A DNA stretch of 48,371 nt. Origin: Candidatus Auribacterota bacterium. Lineage in GTDB: Bacteria; Auribacterota; JAFGBW01; JAFGJP01. This document shows positions 16,704 through 25,975 of this stretch, piece after piece; positions within the stretch are counted from its first letter, which is position 1; each line of letters opens with the position of its first letter. The DNA lies in NCBI GenBank assembly GCA_023144635.1, contig JAGLFH010000027.1, forward strand, positions 1-48,371, given 5' to 3'. The position numbers and the translations under genes were made by a program. Under the pieces are notes generated by a model. That model did not search any database, had not been told where the DNA came from, and saw nothing but the letters and a program-made list of their open reading frames with translations.

Positions 16704-17327
16704 CTATTCTATCATTCCCTTTGTCGAGGGTACAGAATCGTCTCCAGTCAAAGATACTGCCTGCCCTAATGCCTTTGCAAATCCTTTAAAAACAGCCTCG
16801 ATGATATGGTGTAGATCACTATCATTATTGGCTCTTAAAAGATCAATGTGCAATGTTATAAATGAATGGCTAACCAAGGATTCAAAAAAGTGCTCGATCA
16901 AAATTACATCAAAATTTTTTATTAATCCTTTTGTTTTTGAAGCTATCTGTGCCTTCGGATTATTAAGATCATATACAAGTTTTGGTCTACCCGAAATGTC
17001 GATAACAACACGTACAAGAACTTCATCCATAATCATAAGAGAAGTGCCGTAACGGGTTATACCCTTTTTATCACCTAAAGCTTCTTTTAAAGTTTTTCCA
17101 AATTCGATCCCGATATCCTCAACAGTATGATGATCATCTATTTCCGTGTCTCCCTTTGCTTTTATGATCATATTTATTCCGGAATGTTTTGCAAGTAATT
17201 CCAACATATGGTTCATAAACGGAATACCTGTTTCTATTTCGTAATTTCCACTTTTGTCAAGATCCAGCTCGATTACAATATCAGTTTCTTTTGTCTTTCT
17301 AACTTGTTTTGCTGTTCTTTTACTCAT
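16704..17327 (-). CDS. hisB: Imidazoleglycerol-phosphate dehydratase
   Basis: A 207-aa single-function HisB that dehydrates imidazole glycerol phosphate. Metal-binding signatures are FMNHMLELLAKHSGI, DDHHTVEDIGIEFG and, later, FFESLVSHSFITLHID; the end SVPSTKGMIE is normal. No histidinol-phosphatase domain is fused, so that step needs another gene. GTG (17330) and ATG (17327) are adjacent possible starts; I chose ATG because AAGGAG stands 6 nt before it. It overlaps the end of hisD. Confidence 0.96.
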   Translation of the reverse strand: MSKRTAKQVRKTKETDIVIELDLDKSGNYEIETGIPFMNHMLELLAKHSGINMIIKAKGDTEIDDHHTVEDIGIEFGKTLKEALGDKKGITRYGTSLMIMDEVLVRVVIDISGRPKLVYDLNNPKAQIASKTKGLIKNFDVILIEHFFESLVSHSFITLHIDLLRANNDSDLHHIIEAVFKGFAKALGQAVSLTGDDSVPSTKGMIE

Positions 17328-18657
17328 CACGTTCTCCTTCAGCTTTTAATTCTTTCTTAAACCGCACCTCTACAGAATGCTTATGCCATGGAAGCTGTTC
17401 TATCTCAGCAAGCTTCATAATTATATCCTTATTCTCAAACAATTTTTCCTTCGAATAATAAAGTTTGCTGTTTCTCCTAATAAAATCATATACACCAAGA
17501 GGACTTTGAAAACGTGCTCTTTGCTCAGTTGGTAAAACATGATTAGGGCCTGCAAAGACATCGCCTGTTACCACAGGAGTATAATCTCCAAAGAATACTG
17601 CTCCTGCATTAAATGTTCGTTTTTTTACTTTTTCTAACTTTGAAACCATTACCTCAAGATGCTCAGGAGCTATTTCCTGCACCAACTCATATGCCTGATC
17701 TATATTATCAGTTAAAATTATAAAGCTTTTTTCAAGAGACTTTTCAAGTATACTGCGCCTTTTATCAGACATTAGTTTTTCTTCAAGACATTCACACACC
17801 TTATTTGATATTTTTTTTGAATCTGTAAGTAAAACGGCCCTACTCTCTGGATCATGTTCAGCTTGTGAAAGTATATCGGCTGCTATAAATTCCGGATTTG
17901 CTGATCTGTCTGCAAGTATACATACTTCACTCGGGCCTGCAAGCATGTCAATACCTGTATATCCGAAAACTTGTCTTTTAGCTTCTGTAACGTATTTATT
18001 ACCTGGGCCGCATATTTTATCTACCTTTCTTACGCTCTCTGTACCAAAAGCAAGTGCAGCAATAGCTTGAGCCCCTCCAATTTTATATATTTCATCCACT
18101 TCAAGTACCTTACATGCATATAAAATATATGGATTTAATTTCCCATCAGAAGAAGGTGGCGTTGCAACACGTATCTTTTCTACACCTGCAATTTTTGCTG
18201 GTATACATATCATAAGTAGAGTTGAAATTAGCGGGGCAGATCCTCCCGGAACATATGCGCCAATACTGCTTATTGGTGTAAAACTTTCTCCATACCAGAA
18301 AAGTTCATTTTTTGCATCCAATATCCAATCATTCCTTACCTTTTGCTTTGAATGATAATCTCGAATATTTTCTTTAGCTTTAGCAAAAGCTTCCTTAAAA
18401 TCCTGCTCAATTATATTTTCTAAGTTTTTAAATTCAGATTCTTTTACTTTTATATTTTCACTCGATATAGAAACACCGTCAAAACGCTTCGTATACTCTA
18501 CTAAAGCTTTATCGCCTTTTTCAACGACGGTTTTAATAATATTCCTTACGGTATCTTCAGTACTTGTATCAAAAAGAGCTCTTCTCCCTATTGATATCAA
18601 TTCCTGTTCTAAGCATTCTCTTTGCGAATCATCTGAAAATTCAAATTTTCTTATCAT
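17320..18657 (-). CDS. hisD: Histidinol dehydrogenase
   Basis: A 445-aa zinc enzyme catalysing the last two oxidations to histidine. ICGPGNKYVTEAK, MLAGPSEVCILAD, LSQAEHDPES (zinc/catalytic region), EHLEVM and FAGPNHVLPT are all present, so the active site is complete. First gene of the visible his operon; its leader contains four tandem copies of a heptamer (18671-18698) and AGGGG before the ATG. hisG and hisC, often neighbours, are missing from this window. Confidence 0.97.
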   Translation of the reverse strand: MIRKFEFSDDSQRECLEQELISIGRRALFDTSTEDTVRNIIKTVVEKGDKALVEYTKRFDGVSISSENIKVKESEFKNLENIIEQDFKEAFAKAKENIRDYHSKQKVRNDWILDAKNELFWYGESFTPISSIGAYVPGGSAPLISTLLMICIPAKIAGVEKIRVATPPSSDGKLNPYILYACKVLEVDEIYKIGGAQAIAALAFGTESVRKVDKICGPGNKYVTEAKRQVFGYTGIDMLAGPSEVCILADRSANPEFIAADILSQAEHDPESRAVLLTDSKKISNKVCECLEEKLMSDKRRSILEKSLEKSFIILTDNIDQAYELVQEIAPEHLEVMVSKLEKVKKRTFNAGAVFFGDYTPVVTGDVFAGPNHVLPTEQRARFQSPLGVYDFIRRNSKLYYSKEKLFENKDIIMKLAEIEQLPWHKHSVEVRFKKELKAEGERDE

Positions 18658-18670
18658 ATAAAACCCCTAT

Positions 18671-18698
18671 CAGTAATCAGTAATCAGTAATCAGTAAT
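18671..18698. repeat. Heptamer tandem repeat in the hisD leader
   Basis: CAGTAAT is repeated four times without change, ending 14 bp before the hisD start codon (minus strand ATTACTG x4). Copy-number change would alter the distance between promoter and ribosome-binding site. Such heptamers are also common decayed intergenic repeats. It is too short and has no spacers, so it is not CRISPR. Confidence 0.75.
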
Positions 18699-18862
18699 TC
18701 TATTCAATTCCACCAGTCTTCTCAAGAAAAAAGTCAAAATGTCTTTTGGTAATACAATCTTTTAAAATTTGTGAGGAATACCGGCTAAAAAAAATCAAAC
18801 AATACATAACTCTTTATAATTTATGTTGTTACAAAAAAGTCATGCTGGCAGATAAGATTAAA

Positions 18863-19450
18863 CTATTTAAAAAACATTTGTGTTACAAGAAAATAACACA
18901 AAACTGAGGAAAGAATGAACATGACACTAGAAATAACTTTGTGATATTCAAAGTACATCTTTTTTTCAACTATTTCACTTTTGAGAAGATTTTCGATATC
19001 ATCTGTCATAAGAGCATAGCAATAAGTATTAAGCCCTCTTATAAGAATAAACGCCCAATATGGTGAAACAAGTAAGAAAAGGCCATAGCCAAAACCTAAA
19101 AAAGCAAAGAAATAAAAAAAGTATTTTAGAAAGGCTAATAGCACGATCCACTTACTCACATCAATTTCTTCAATATTTACCATATAGTTAAAAACAAAAA
19201 GAACAAAAGAAAAGATCATCATAAGAATAGCTGTGATCACATGATGGTTAAAAAAGATATATTCAATATCAACTTTTGTGTCTAATAAAGTTCCTTTAAA
19301 ATCAGAACCATATTGCCTGTTAAGCAACTTATCCAGTTTTAAAATAGATTTTGGGGAGCGGTAAAATATTATTGAAACGATTATGCCTATAATCGCAAAA
19401 GTTAAAAAAATGATATTAGCAGATCCCTGAATAATCTCCAGAACAACCAT
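18863..19450 (-). CDS. Four-helix membrane protein, function unknown
   Basis: I do not recognise this 195-aa protein. It has four strongly hydrophobic segments: about 10-28 (ANIIFLTFAIIGIIVSIIF), 71-91 (VITAILMMIFSFVLFVFNY), 103-130 (IVLLAFLKYFFYFFAFLGFGYGLFLLV) and 172-192 (VISSVMFILSSVLCYFLV), with a cytoplasmic-looking charged loop (SPKSILKLDKLLNRQY) after the first. The loop between helices 3 and 4 is TDDIENLLKSEIVEKK. AGGAT 8 nt before the ATG at 19450 supports the start. It stands alone between hisD and the flippase gene, transcribed away from the latter, so no context assigns a role. An inner-membrane location is the only safe statement. Confidence 0.7.
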   Translation of the reverse strand: MVVLEIIQGSANIIFLTFAIIGIIVSIIFYRSPKSILKLDKLLNRQYGSDFKGTLLDTKVDIEYIFFNHHVITAILMMIFSFVLFVFNYMVNIEEIDVSKWIVLLAFLKYFFYFFAFLGFGYGLFLLVSPYWAFILIRGLNTYCYALMTDDIENLLKSEIVEKKMYFEYHKVISSVMFILSSVLCYFLVTQMFFK

Positions 19451-19758
19451 ATATTAACATCCTGTTATTAAAAAACATGGAAACTCAATAAAAATATCTT
19501 TGGGATTTATTATACCACTGTTTCATTTTATTTCTATCAAAAACTGCATACATTTTAAAAACTTTCTTTATTATCATAAAAATCATTTTATCATATAATC
19601 AAATAATTATGTAAATCTCAGTCCCTTGCAAGTGTGTTTAAGATAAGGCTTTTTTAGTTCATGCTTTATGATAAAAAAGCTTTATAAGTGATTTCCGTAT
19701 CTTTTTTATGATATCATAAAGATATAAACTGCCTCATATTTAACAAATAAGGTTTAAT
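19451..19758. other. Divergent spacer before the glycan cluster
   Basis: Gene-free. It contains a 9-bp-stem hairpin GCTTTTTTA (19648-19656) / TAAAAAAGC (19672-19680) with a 15-nt loop, and the perfect palindrome at 19705-19720. The promoters for the flippase operon and the membrane-protein gene should lie here; no convincing -35/-10 pair was seen. Confidence 0.5.
19705..19720. promoter_or_regulatory. Perfect 16-bp palindrome upstream of the flippase gene
   Basis: TTTATGATATCATAAA is a perfect, ungapped palindrome ending 38 bp before the flippase start. It has the size and symmetry of a site for a dimeric helix-turn-helix regulator. In A+T-rich DNA short palindromes arise by chance, but 16 bp without a mismatch is uncommon. 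Confidence 0.45.
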
Positions 19759-21189
19759 ATGCGATTTAGGCTACAGTTAATCGGTCAAAATTCTTATATG
19801 CTTTCGGCAAGGATATTTACACTTGCTATTACCTTTCTAATAACAGCTATGTCCGCAAGATTTCTTGTAACTGTAATGGATTTTGGACAACTGATACTCA
19901 TATCGGCTTACTACATTTTCCTGAGAGAGATCAGTGTCTTTTCATTTAAAACCTACCTTGTAAGAGAAATTATAAAAAACAAAGAACAGCCCATGCCGGC
20001 ATTGACTCATATATTTCTTTTTTCCTCTATTCTTATAATTTCAGGTGCCATGCTTATTGCAGGCATACTATATTCTCTTGGTTACAGCAGATCTATAATT
20101 ATTCTTTCAATGGCCCTTAATCTTTCTCTTATATTTGAAGTATTCATACATAATAACGAGTCTTATTTTGAAAGCCATAAGCGCTTTGATCATCTTTTTT
20201 ATTCTCACTTTACATATGGTGTACTCCGTATCTTATTATTTCTGGGAATCAATCTAAATAATCCGACTCTAACAGGTATAATATCTTCTTTTATTTTTTC
20301 TTCGTTTGCAGGATCTCTTGCTCACGTTTTTATTTTACATAATTATTTAATCAAGAAAAAAGACTATGCTCTTTCAAAAAGCAGAATAAAAAAAACTTTT
20401 GTTATATCTGCAATTTTTTTTGTATCCAGCATCTTTTACGGATTATTAAATTCTCTAGATATCATGATACTTTCAAAATTAAGCGGAAACATTTCTGTCG
20501 GACTTTTTGCTCCGGCTGCAAGGATGAATAAATTTTGTTTTATTTACGCTTTTAGCTTTATAAGCGTTCTTTATCCGCATTTTGTTTCTTTTCTGAATAA
20601 TGATCCGGAAAAGCTTCCCGCTTTTGCCGGTAAAAGTTTTACCTTTATTATATTTTCGATAATACCATTACAGTTTCTTTTTCCATATGTTGCCAAATAT
20701 GTTATTTATTTCTTTTTCGGGTCGCAATACAGCGCTTCTATACTTCTTCTCAAAATATTAATATTTTGCCAGATGCCATTTGCAGTTTATTTTTTCTGCT
20801 CGCGCTACTTCCTTGCACTGCACCGTGAAAAATTGACGGTTTTAATAGATTTCCTATCTCTTTTATTTCATTTTTCAGCACTTATATTTTTTATACGCAT
20901 TTTTGACAAGATGGGGGCTGCTATCGGCGTTGTATCAACTAATATCTTTCTTGCAGTAATCTACTTGATATTTCTTAAAAGACAAAAGATAAGTTTTCCA
21001 TATATTAAGATACTTTTTAAGAACTTGATATTTCTTATAATTACAGGCTTCTTTTTTATGATGACTTTCAGTGAAGTCTATCAGCCCTTTCACGATATTA
21101 TCAGCATGGTGATCATAATAGCAATATCTCTTGCTGCCTTTTTTATGATGAAAGAACTTGAATTTATAAGGAAACGTAAAAAAATATAA
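19759..21189 (+). CDS. Wzx-type polysaccharide flippase (MOP superfamily)
   Basis: A 476-aa polytopic protein with about a dozen hydrophobic segments from residue 12 to 465, laid out as in Wzx/RfbX 'polysaccharide biosynthesis' transporters: an early segment with YMLSARIFTLAITFLITAMSA, a central SSIFYGLLNSLDIMILSKLSG (the characteristic repeat-start in this family), and a C-terminal TM cluster. Such proteins flip lipid-linked oligosaccharides across the inner membrane. It heads the plus-strand cluster with a DegT aminotransferase and three glycosyltransferases. No polymerase (Wzy) or ligase was found in the window. Membrane transport sequences are too divergent to name the substrate. Confidence 0.85.
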   Translation: MRFRLQLIGQNSYMLSARIFTLAITFLITAMSARFLVTVMDFGQLILISAYYIFLREISVFSFKTYLVREIIKNKEQPMPALTHIFLFSSILIISGAMLIAGILYSLGYSRSIIILSMALNLSLIFEVFIHNNESYFESHKRFDHLFYSHFTYGVLRILLFLGINLNNPTLTGIISSFIFSSFAGSLAHVFILHNYLIKKKDYALSKSRIKKTFVISAIFFVSSIFYGLLNSLDIMILSKLSGNISVGLFAPAARMNKFCFIYAFSFISVLYPHFVSFLNNDPEKLPAFAGKSFTFIIFSIIPLQFLFPYVAKYVIYFFFGSQYSASILLLKILIFCQMPFAVYFFCSRYFLALHREKLTVLIDFLSLLFHFSALIFFIRIFDKMGAAIGVVSTNIFLAVIYLIFLKRQKISFPYIKILFKNLIFLIITGFFFMMTFSEVYQPFHDIISMVIIIAISLAAFFMMKELEFIRKRKKI

Positions 21190-21254
21190 CTTTGACCATT
21201 TTTTATACTTATGTTGTATTATAATATAATTCAAATTAAACAAAGAGGTTATAC

Positions 21255-22370
21255 ATGAAAGTTCCTTTTCTCGATCTCAAACTTCAGCATAAAAATCTTC
21301 AGAAAAAGCTTAATATTTCATTAAGCCGCGTTTTTTCATCTGCGGCATTTCTTGGCGGAAATGAAACAGAAAAATTTAAAAAGTTATTTTCTTCCCTTTC
21401 CAGTTCTATCTTTACTATTCCATGCAGTAATGGCACAAGCGCCCTTTACATTGGCCTCAAGGCTGCCGGAATGAAACCTGGAGATGAAGTGGTAACAGTT
21501 GCTAATACTTTTATAGCAACTGCTGAAGCTTTGAGCCTTGCAGGTGCAAGTATTAAGCTCGTAGATGTTGATAAAGACACTTACAATATGGACATAAATA
21601 AACTTGAAAAAATCTTAAGCAAAAAAACAAGATTTATTGTTCCTGTCTTTCTCTACGGTCTTCCTGCAAATATGGAAGCGATAATGTCACTTGCTAGAAA
21701 ATATAAATGTAAAGTAATCGCTGACGCCTGTCAGGCACACGGTTCAATTTTTCCATATAACGGTCTTTCTAAAAAAGCAGGAAGTGTTGCAGATTGCTCT
21801 GCTTTTTCATTTTATCCTGGGAAAAATCTAGGCGCATCCGGAGATGCTGGAGCCCTTACAACATCAAACAAAGCTATTGCTCAAAAAGCTTTTATGCTTG
21901 CTAATCATGGCATTAGTAAAAACCGTTATCAGCACGAGTGCGAGGCTTTTAATTTCCGTATGGACAACATACAGGCTGCTGTGATAAACATAAAAATCCC
22001 ACAACTGCAAAAATGGAACAAAGCTAGAAGGAAAATAGCTTCTCTATATTCTAAGGCATTTAAGAATACTTCTTTTAAAATACCTGTTTTTCCAAAAGGA
22101 TATTTTCATGTATACCATTTATATGTAATACAGGTAAAAAATCGTGATGAACTTCAGAAAAAACTATTGAAAGAAGGAATTCAGACAGGGATTCATTATC
22201 CAATTCCTATACACTTGCAAAAAGCTTATAAATACCTTGGATACCCTAAAGGTTCATTTCCGGTTACAGAAAATGCAGCAAAAAACATATTATCGCTTCC
22301 AATATATCCTGAAATGACAGAAAAACAGGCAAAATATGTAATAAAAAATATTTTAAAGTATACAAGATAA
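21255..22370 (+). CDS. DegT/DnrJ/EryC1-family sugar aminotransferase
   Basis: A 371-aa PLP enzyme that aminates a keto-sugar attached to a nucleotide. It has the family start VPFLDLK, the PLP-phosphate/substrate block SNGTSALYIGLKAAGMKPGDEV, DACQAHG with the cofactor-binding Asp, and the Schiff-base lysine K190 in FYPGKNLGASGDAGA; LANHGISKNRY and FNFRMDNIQAAV complete the active site. A Shine-Dalgarno AGAGG precedes the ATG. By family it could act at C3 or C4. With the Gfo/Idh dehydrogenase (44532) and acyltransferase (45533) in the second cluster, a WlbC/WbpE-like C3 role (3-amino sugar) is the best inference. Confidence 0.92.
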   Translation: MKVPFLDLKLQHKNLQKKLNISLSRVFSSAAFLGGNETEKFKKLFSSLSSSIFTIPCSNGTSALYIGLKAAGMKPGDEVVTVANTFIATAEALSLAGASIKLVDVDKDTYNMDINKLEKILSKKTRFIVPVFLYGLPANMEAIMSLARKYKCKVIADACQAHGSIFPYNGLSKKAGSVADCSAFSFYPGKNLGASGDAGALTTSNKAIAQKAFMLANHGISKNRYQHECEAFNFRMDNIQAAVINIKIPQLQKWNKARRKIASLYSKAFKNTSFKIPVFPKGYFHVYHLYVIQVKNRDELQKKLLKEGIQTGIHYPIPIHLQKAYKYLGYPKGSFPVTENAAKNILSLPIYPEMTEKQAKYVIKNILKYTR

Positions 22371-22373
22371 AAA

Positions 22374-23417
22374 ATGAATAAAATAAAAACTGATATTTCT
22401 GTTATTGTTCCAAGCAAAGATTCAAGCGATACATTACAGGATCTTTTTGAGTCCTTTCTTCATCAAACTGCATTGCCGTGTGAAATAATCATTGTTGATA
22501 ACGGCTCCACGGACAATTCATATGAAATAGCAAATAACTTTGCAAAAAAAAATGCTGAGCTTAAAATAGTAGTCTTAAAAGAAGATACGCCAGGCCGCTC
22601 CCAAGCAAGAAACAAAGGAATAAAAGCATCTATTGGCTCTATACTTGCATTTACAGATACAGATTGTCATCCAGCGGATGACTGGCTGGAAAATATTCAC
22701 TTTTTCTTTGCAAAAAAAAATGATCTTGATGCTGTGGGAGGATATATAAGAGGATACAAACCAAACACAATTGCTCAAAAATTAAAAGATGCTGAACGAG
22801 CTTCAACATATATGAACAGACACGGAGCAGTAGATTCACTTAGTGAAATAGTAAATAATAAGTTTATGGATACTGCCAACATGGCAATACGAAAGAAAAG
22901 CCTGTCATCATTTTTATTTGATGAAAAATTTGTAAGAGGAGAAGATATAGATTTTAGCTGCCAGCTATTTTTGAACAAGATTCAGTTTGAAACTAATTAT
23001 AAAAAGATAAAAGTATATCACTCCGACAGGACCACCATGACAGAATATCTTTTAATGATATTCTATTATAGATTTTCATATACTCAGCTTATAAAAAAAT
23101 ACTTCCCCAAAAAGCTCATTATAATATTACCCTATATAACCAGTATAGATCTGCCTTTTCCATTCACAGCTTTTATTGGAAAACAGTTCTTTTTGTTTCT
23201 AGGTGTAACATTTGCAGCTTTTTTGTTCCCTTATATATTATTTATTGCATTTAGTGCTTACATAATATTTGTCACATTTGATATATGGAGAAAAAAAGAG
23301 TTCAATATAACGTTTTTTGACGCATTTTTGATTTCATTTGTACGCATTATTCAAAAAGTATTATCAGAAATGGGCAAGATCTGCGGATCAATAAAAAACA
23401 AAGTAATCTGTTTATAA
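22374..23417 (+). CDS. GT2 glycosyltransferase, membrane-associated (paralogue A)
   Basis: A 347-aa GT-A fold enzyme: ISVIVPSKDSSDTLQDLFES, VDNGSTDNS, GRSQARNKGI, the metal-binding D95-x-D97 (FTDTDC) and the acceptor-side GED in FVRGEDIDF. After about residue 250 come two or three hydrophobic stretches (FLFLGVTFAAFLFPYILFIA, FSAYIIFVTF). It ends with GSIKNKVICL, an end shared with the next two glycosyltransferases. It starts 3 bp after the aminotransferase stop. Donor and acceptor cannot be told from sequence. Confidence 0.88.
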   Translation: MNKIKTDISVIVPSKDSSDTLQDLFESFLHQTALPCEIIIVDNGSTDNSYEIANNFAKKNAELKIVVLKEDTPGRSQARNKGIKASIGSILAFTDTDCHPADDWLENIHFFFAKKNDLDAVGGYIRGYKPNTIAQKLKDAERASTYMNRHGAVDSLSEIVNNKFMDTANMAIRKKSLSSFLFDEKFVRGEDIDFSCQLFLNKIQFETNYKKIKVYHSDRTTMTEYLLMIFYYRFSYTQLIKKYFPKKLIIILPYITSIDLPFPFTAFIGKQFFLFLGVTFAAFLFPYILFIAFSAYIIFVTFDIWRKKEFNITFFDAFLISFVRIIQKVLSEMGKICGSIKNKVICL

Positions 23418-23439
23418 AGGATCTAAAAAAATACAAAAA

Positions 23440-24501
23440 ATGAAACTTTCACTTATTGTTCCTATTTATAATGCAGAATATGACCTTCCTGATCTCTTCG
23501 CATCGATAGAGTACCAGATAAGGCCATTTGATGAAGTTATTCTTGTAGACAACAATTCATCTGACCGCTCATTAGAACTTTGTAATTCCTTTAAAAAAAA
23601 TAGTCCTTTAAAAAATATAACTATTGAGCAGGAGAAAACTCCGGGTCCCGGACCTGCAAGAAATCGCGGCATTGATAGATCATCTGGAGATATCATCTGT
23701 TTTACTGATTCTGATTGTATTTTGTGTGATTCTTTTGCAAAAAATACTGAATCTTTTTTTATTGAAAACAACTCAATAAGTATCATCGGGGGAATAGCCT
23801 CATCTAAAAACATGCTAAATCCTGATACAGTAACAAAAAAAAGCTTATGTGAAGAATTTTCGATTATTTTCTGGTCACATGAAAGATCTTATCATGAATC
23901 TTTTCCCTTAAACAACAAGGATGATATTTTTAAAAGTAAACCTTTTTACATAACTACATATAACATGGCATGCAGAAAAACAGTTTTTGGGGTATTAAAA
24001 GGATTTAAAGAAATAAGAACAATGGAAGATATTGATTTCTGGTTGAGAGCATGTGAAAATAAATTTAATTGCGAGGCTGGTATCCCTGAAATAAAAGTAT
24101 ATCACAAGAACAGAAAGAACCTGATATCACTCATGAAACAGTATTACTACTATATTCATTCTTTGCCATGGATATTAAAAACACACTTTAAAGGAAAGTT
24201 CTTTGTAACGTACCAGACAAACAGAATTTTTTCAGCCTCTTTTTTAACAGGACTTATAGAAATAAATCCGCATACGCTTCTGATTTTGATAATTTGTATA
24301 AATATTTCATTAACACCTTATATTCTTATTTTGATCATATTTCATAAATATATTTCCATGTACAGGCAATTATCCAAACTTAAAAAACCCTTTTTAATAA
24401 AAGCATTTGTTTTTGCAATTATTATGGAAATACGCCGCCTTGCAATGAGTGCAGGTGCAGTAATGGGTAGCATAAAACACAAAATACTGTGTATTTTGTA
24501 A
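23440..24501 (+). CDS. GT2 glycosyltransferase, membrane-associated (paralogue B)
   Basis: A 353-aa GT2 enzyme: LIVPIYNAEYDLPDLF, VDNNSSDRS, GPGPARNRGI, D90-x-D92 (FTDSDC), MEDIDFW. It shares with paralogue C the block FxTGLIEINPHT plus hydrophobic C-terminal segments (LLILIICINISLTPYILILIIF cut short here) and the ending GSIKHKILCIL. The resemblance across the whole length suggests duplication. AAAGGA occurs only far upstream of the ATG at 23440, so translation may depend on the preceding gene 22 bp away. Confidence 0.88.
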   Translation: MKLSLIVPIYNAEYDLPDLFASIEYQIRPFDEVILVDNNSSDRSLELCNSFKKNSPLKNITIEQEKTPGPGPARNRGIDRSSGDIICFTDSDCILCDSFAKNTESFFIENNSISIIGGIASSKNMLNPDTVTKKSLCEEFSIIFWSHERSYHESFPLNNKDDIFKSKPFYITTYNMACRKTVFGVLKGFKEIRTMEDIDFWLRACENKFNCEAGIPEIKVYHKNRKNLISLMKQYYYYIHSLPWILKTHFKGKFFVTYQTNRIFSASFLTGLIEINPHTLLILIICINISLTPYILILIIFHKYISMYRQLSKLKKPFLIKAFVFAIIMEIRRLAMSAGAVMGSIKHKILCIL

Positions 24502-24824
24502 AATTCGAACTTCTAAAATAAGAAGTGCCTAAAGTGTACTAAAGTACTTTAAATGCCTAAAGTTAAGGAATCTGCGACGACATTATAGTAAATCACTCAT
24601 AATACAATTAAATAAAGTTACATTTTTTTTATATCCTGTCTAAAAAAACTTAGACAATTGCAAAACTCTACAAAATGACGAAAATTTCGAACAAAAATCA
24701 AAAAACAAATTTAAAGATGAAACTGTTCTTTTATTATTTTATTAAATGTTCAAAACTTATAAAAAATATTAGTTTAGCTCATTTTTTATTTAGTAATTTT
24801 CTATATTTCTATTAGAATAGCTTT
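24502..24824. other. Gene-free spacer with decayed repeats between two paralogous glycosyltransferases
   Basis: No gene seen. It starts with an inverted pair ACTTCT / AGAAGT (about 24510-24525), then TGCCTAAAGT twice (24526-24535 and 24554-24563) around GTACTAAAGTACTTTAAA, a low-complexity repeat style common between genes of such bacteria. Further on, ATCCTGTCTAAAAAAAC (about 24635-24651) is related to the ATCCTGTC-A-run near 3655. The last part is very A+T-rich and should carry the promoter for the gene at 24825. Confidence 0.5.
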
Positions 24825-25910
24825 ATGACTGATCTTACTATATCTCTAATAATCCCTGTTTATAATGCTGAAGATGACCTTGAACATCTTTTTGAAACAT
24901 TGATTTTTCAAACAAAACAGATCGATGAAGTGATCTTTGTAGATAATCAGTCTAAAGATAACTCACTAAAAATGCTTAAAAACTTTCAGGAACACAATAA
25001 AGATAAAAATATTGTAGTTATCACTGAGGCAAAAAAAGGCCCCTCCGCTGTTCGAAATACCGGCCTTAGTAAAGCAAAATCCGATATTCTTGCATTAACT
25101 GATTCTGACTGCATGCTTGATAAGGACTGGTGCAAGAATATATTAAAACGCTTTAAAAATGATTTTTTCTATGACATTATCGGCGGAGTTGCATCAGGAA
25201 CAGAAATTTTCGGAAAGAAACAAAAATTTAAATCTTACACAGAGGAATTTTCTTACTATTACTGGACAAAAAACAGGCAAAGCAATGCTGCATTTCCAAT
25301 GAACAATATAGATGATTTTTTTTCAAGCGCTCCTTTTACCGTTGCAACATATAATGTAGCTATGAAGAGGAATGTCTTTGAAAAAACAAATGGCTTTAAT
25401 GAAGAGTTGCTCAATAATGAAGATACAGATTTCTGGATGAGATGCTGTAGAAAAGGATTAAAAAGCCTTGTTGGTATTCCTGAAATAATCGTTTGTCATA
25501 GGAACAGGAAAGAGCTGAGTTCACTTTACAGGCAATATCATAATTATGGGAAAGGCCTTCCTTTCCTTTTAAAAAAATACTTTAGAAATAGATTTCTTAT
25601 TACATTTAGATCTCAAAAAATATTTGAGTTTCCTTTTTTTACAGGACTTATTGAAATAAACCCGCATACAATTCTAACATTTCTCATTATCACTCATTTA
25701 TTATTATTTCCCTCAAACTGGATAATTTTTTACCCGCTATTCCTGCTCATTGCGAGATATTATCTTATACATTCTTATATAAAAAACTTTGTAAAACCGA
25801 CTTTTAAAAGAGTCCTTTCTCTTGTTTTAATCATGGAAACAAGACAGATAGCATGGTCTGTTGCTGCTTTTAAGGGCATGTTCAAACATATGGCGATTTG
25901 TTTTATTTAA
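24825..25910 (+). CDS. GT2 glycosyltransferase, membrane-associated (paralogue C)
   Basis: A 361-aa GT2 enzyme: LIIPVYNAEDDLEHLFET, VDNQSKDNS, GPSAVRNTGL, D93-x-D95 (LTDSDC), NNEDTDFWMR. C-terminal block FPFFTGLIEINPHT followed by hydrophobic segments (FLIITHLLLF, WIIFYPLFLLIA). It is clearly closest to paralogue B, with matching positions through YTEEFSYYYW / EEFSIIFW and NNIDDFF / NNKDDIF. It is separated from B by repeat-rich DNA, so it may have its own promoter. Substrate unknown. Confidence 0.88.
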   Translation: MTDLTISLIIPVYNAEDDLEHLFETLIFQTKQIDEVIFVDNQSKDNSLKMLKNFQEHNKDKNIVVITEAKKGPSAVRNTGLSKAKSDILALTDSDCMLDKDWCKNILKRFKNDFFYDIIGGVASGTEIFGKKQKFKSYTEEFSYYYWTKNRQSNAAFPMNNIDDFFSSAPFTVATYNVAMKRNVFEKTNGFNEELLNNEDTDFWMRCCRKGLKSLVGIPEIIVCHRNRKELSSLYRQYHNYGKGLPFLLKKYFRNRFLITFRSQKIFEFPFFTGLIEINPHTILTFLIITHLLLFPSNWIIFYPLFLLIARYYLIHSYIKNFVKPTFKRVLSLVLIMETRQIAWSVAAFKGMFKHMAICFI

Positions 25911-25975
25911 TGATTTTTTCTATTTTAAACGGTATAGTCATCTTTTAATAATAAACAGTTTAAAGGAAACAGCTT

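Noticed and set aside
16651..17052. A plus-strand frame across the hisB-hisH gap
   Set aside because: Most of it is antisense to hisB and the rest is low-complexity spacer.
18671..18698. CRISPR-like tandem repeat
   Set aside because: The units are 7 bp and contiguous, with no spacers and no cas genes in the window.
21192..21225. Promoter TTGACC ... TATAAT before the aminotransferase gene
   Set aside because: The spacing is 22 bp, too long for a normal sigma-70 promoter, and the gene probably shares the flippase transcript.
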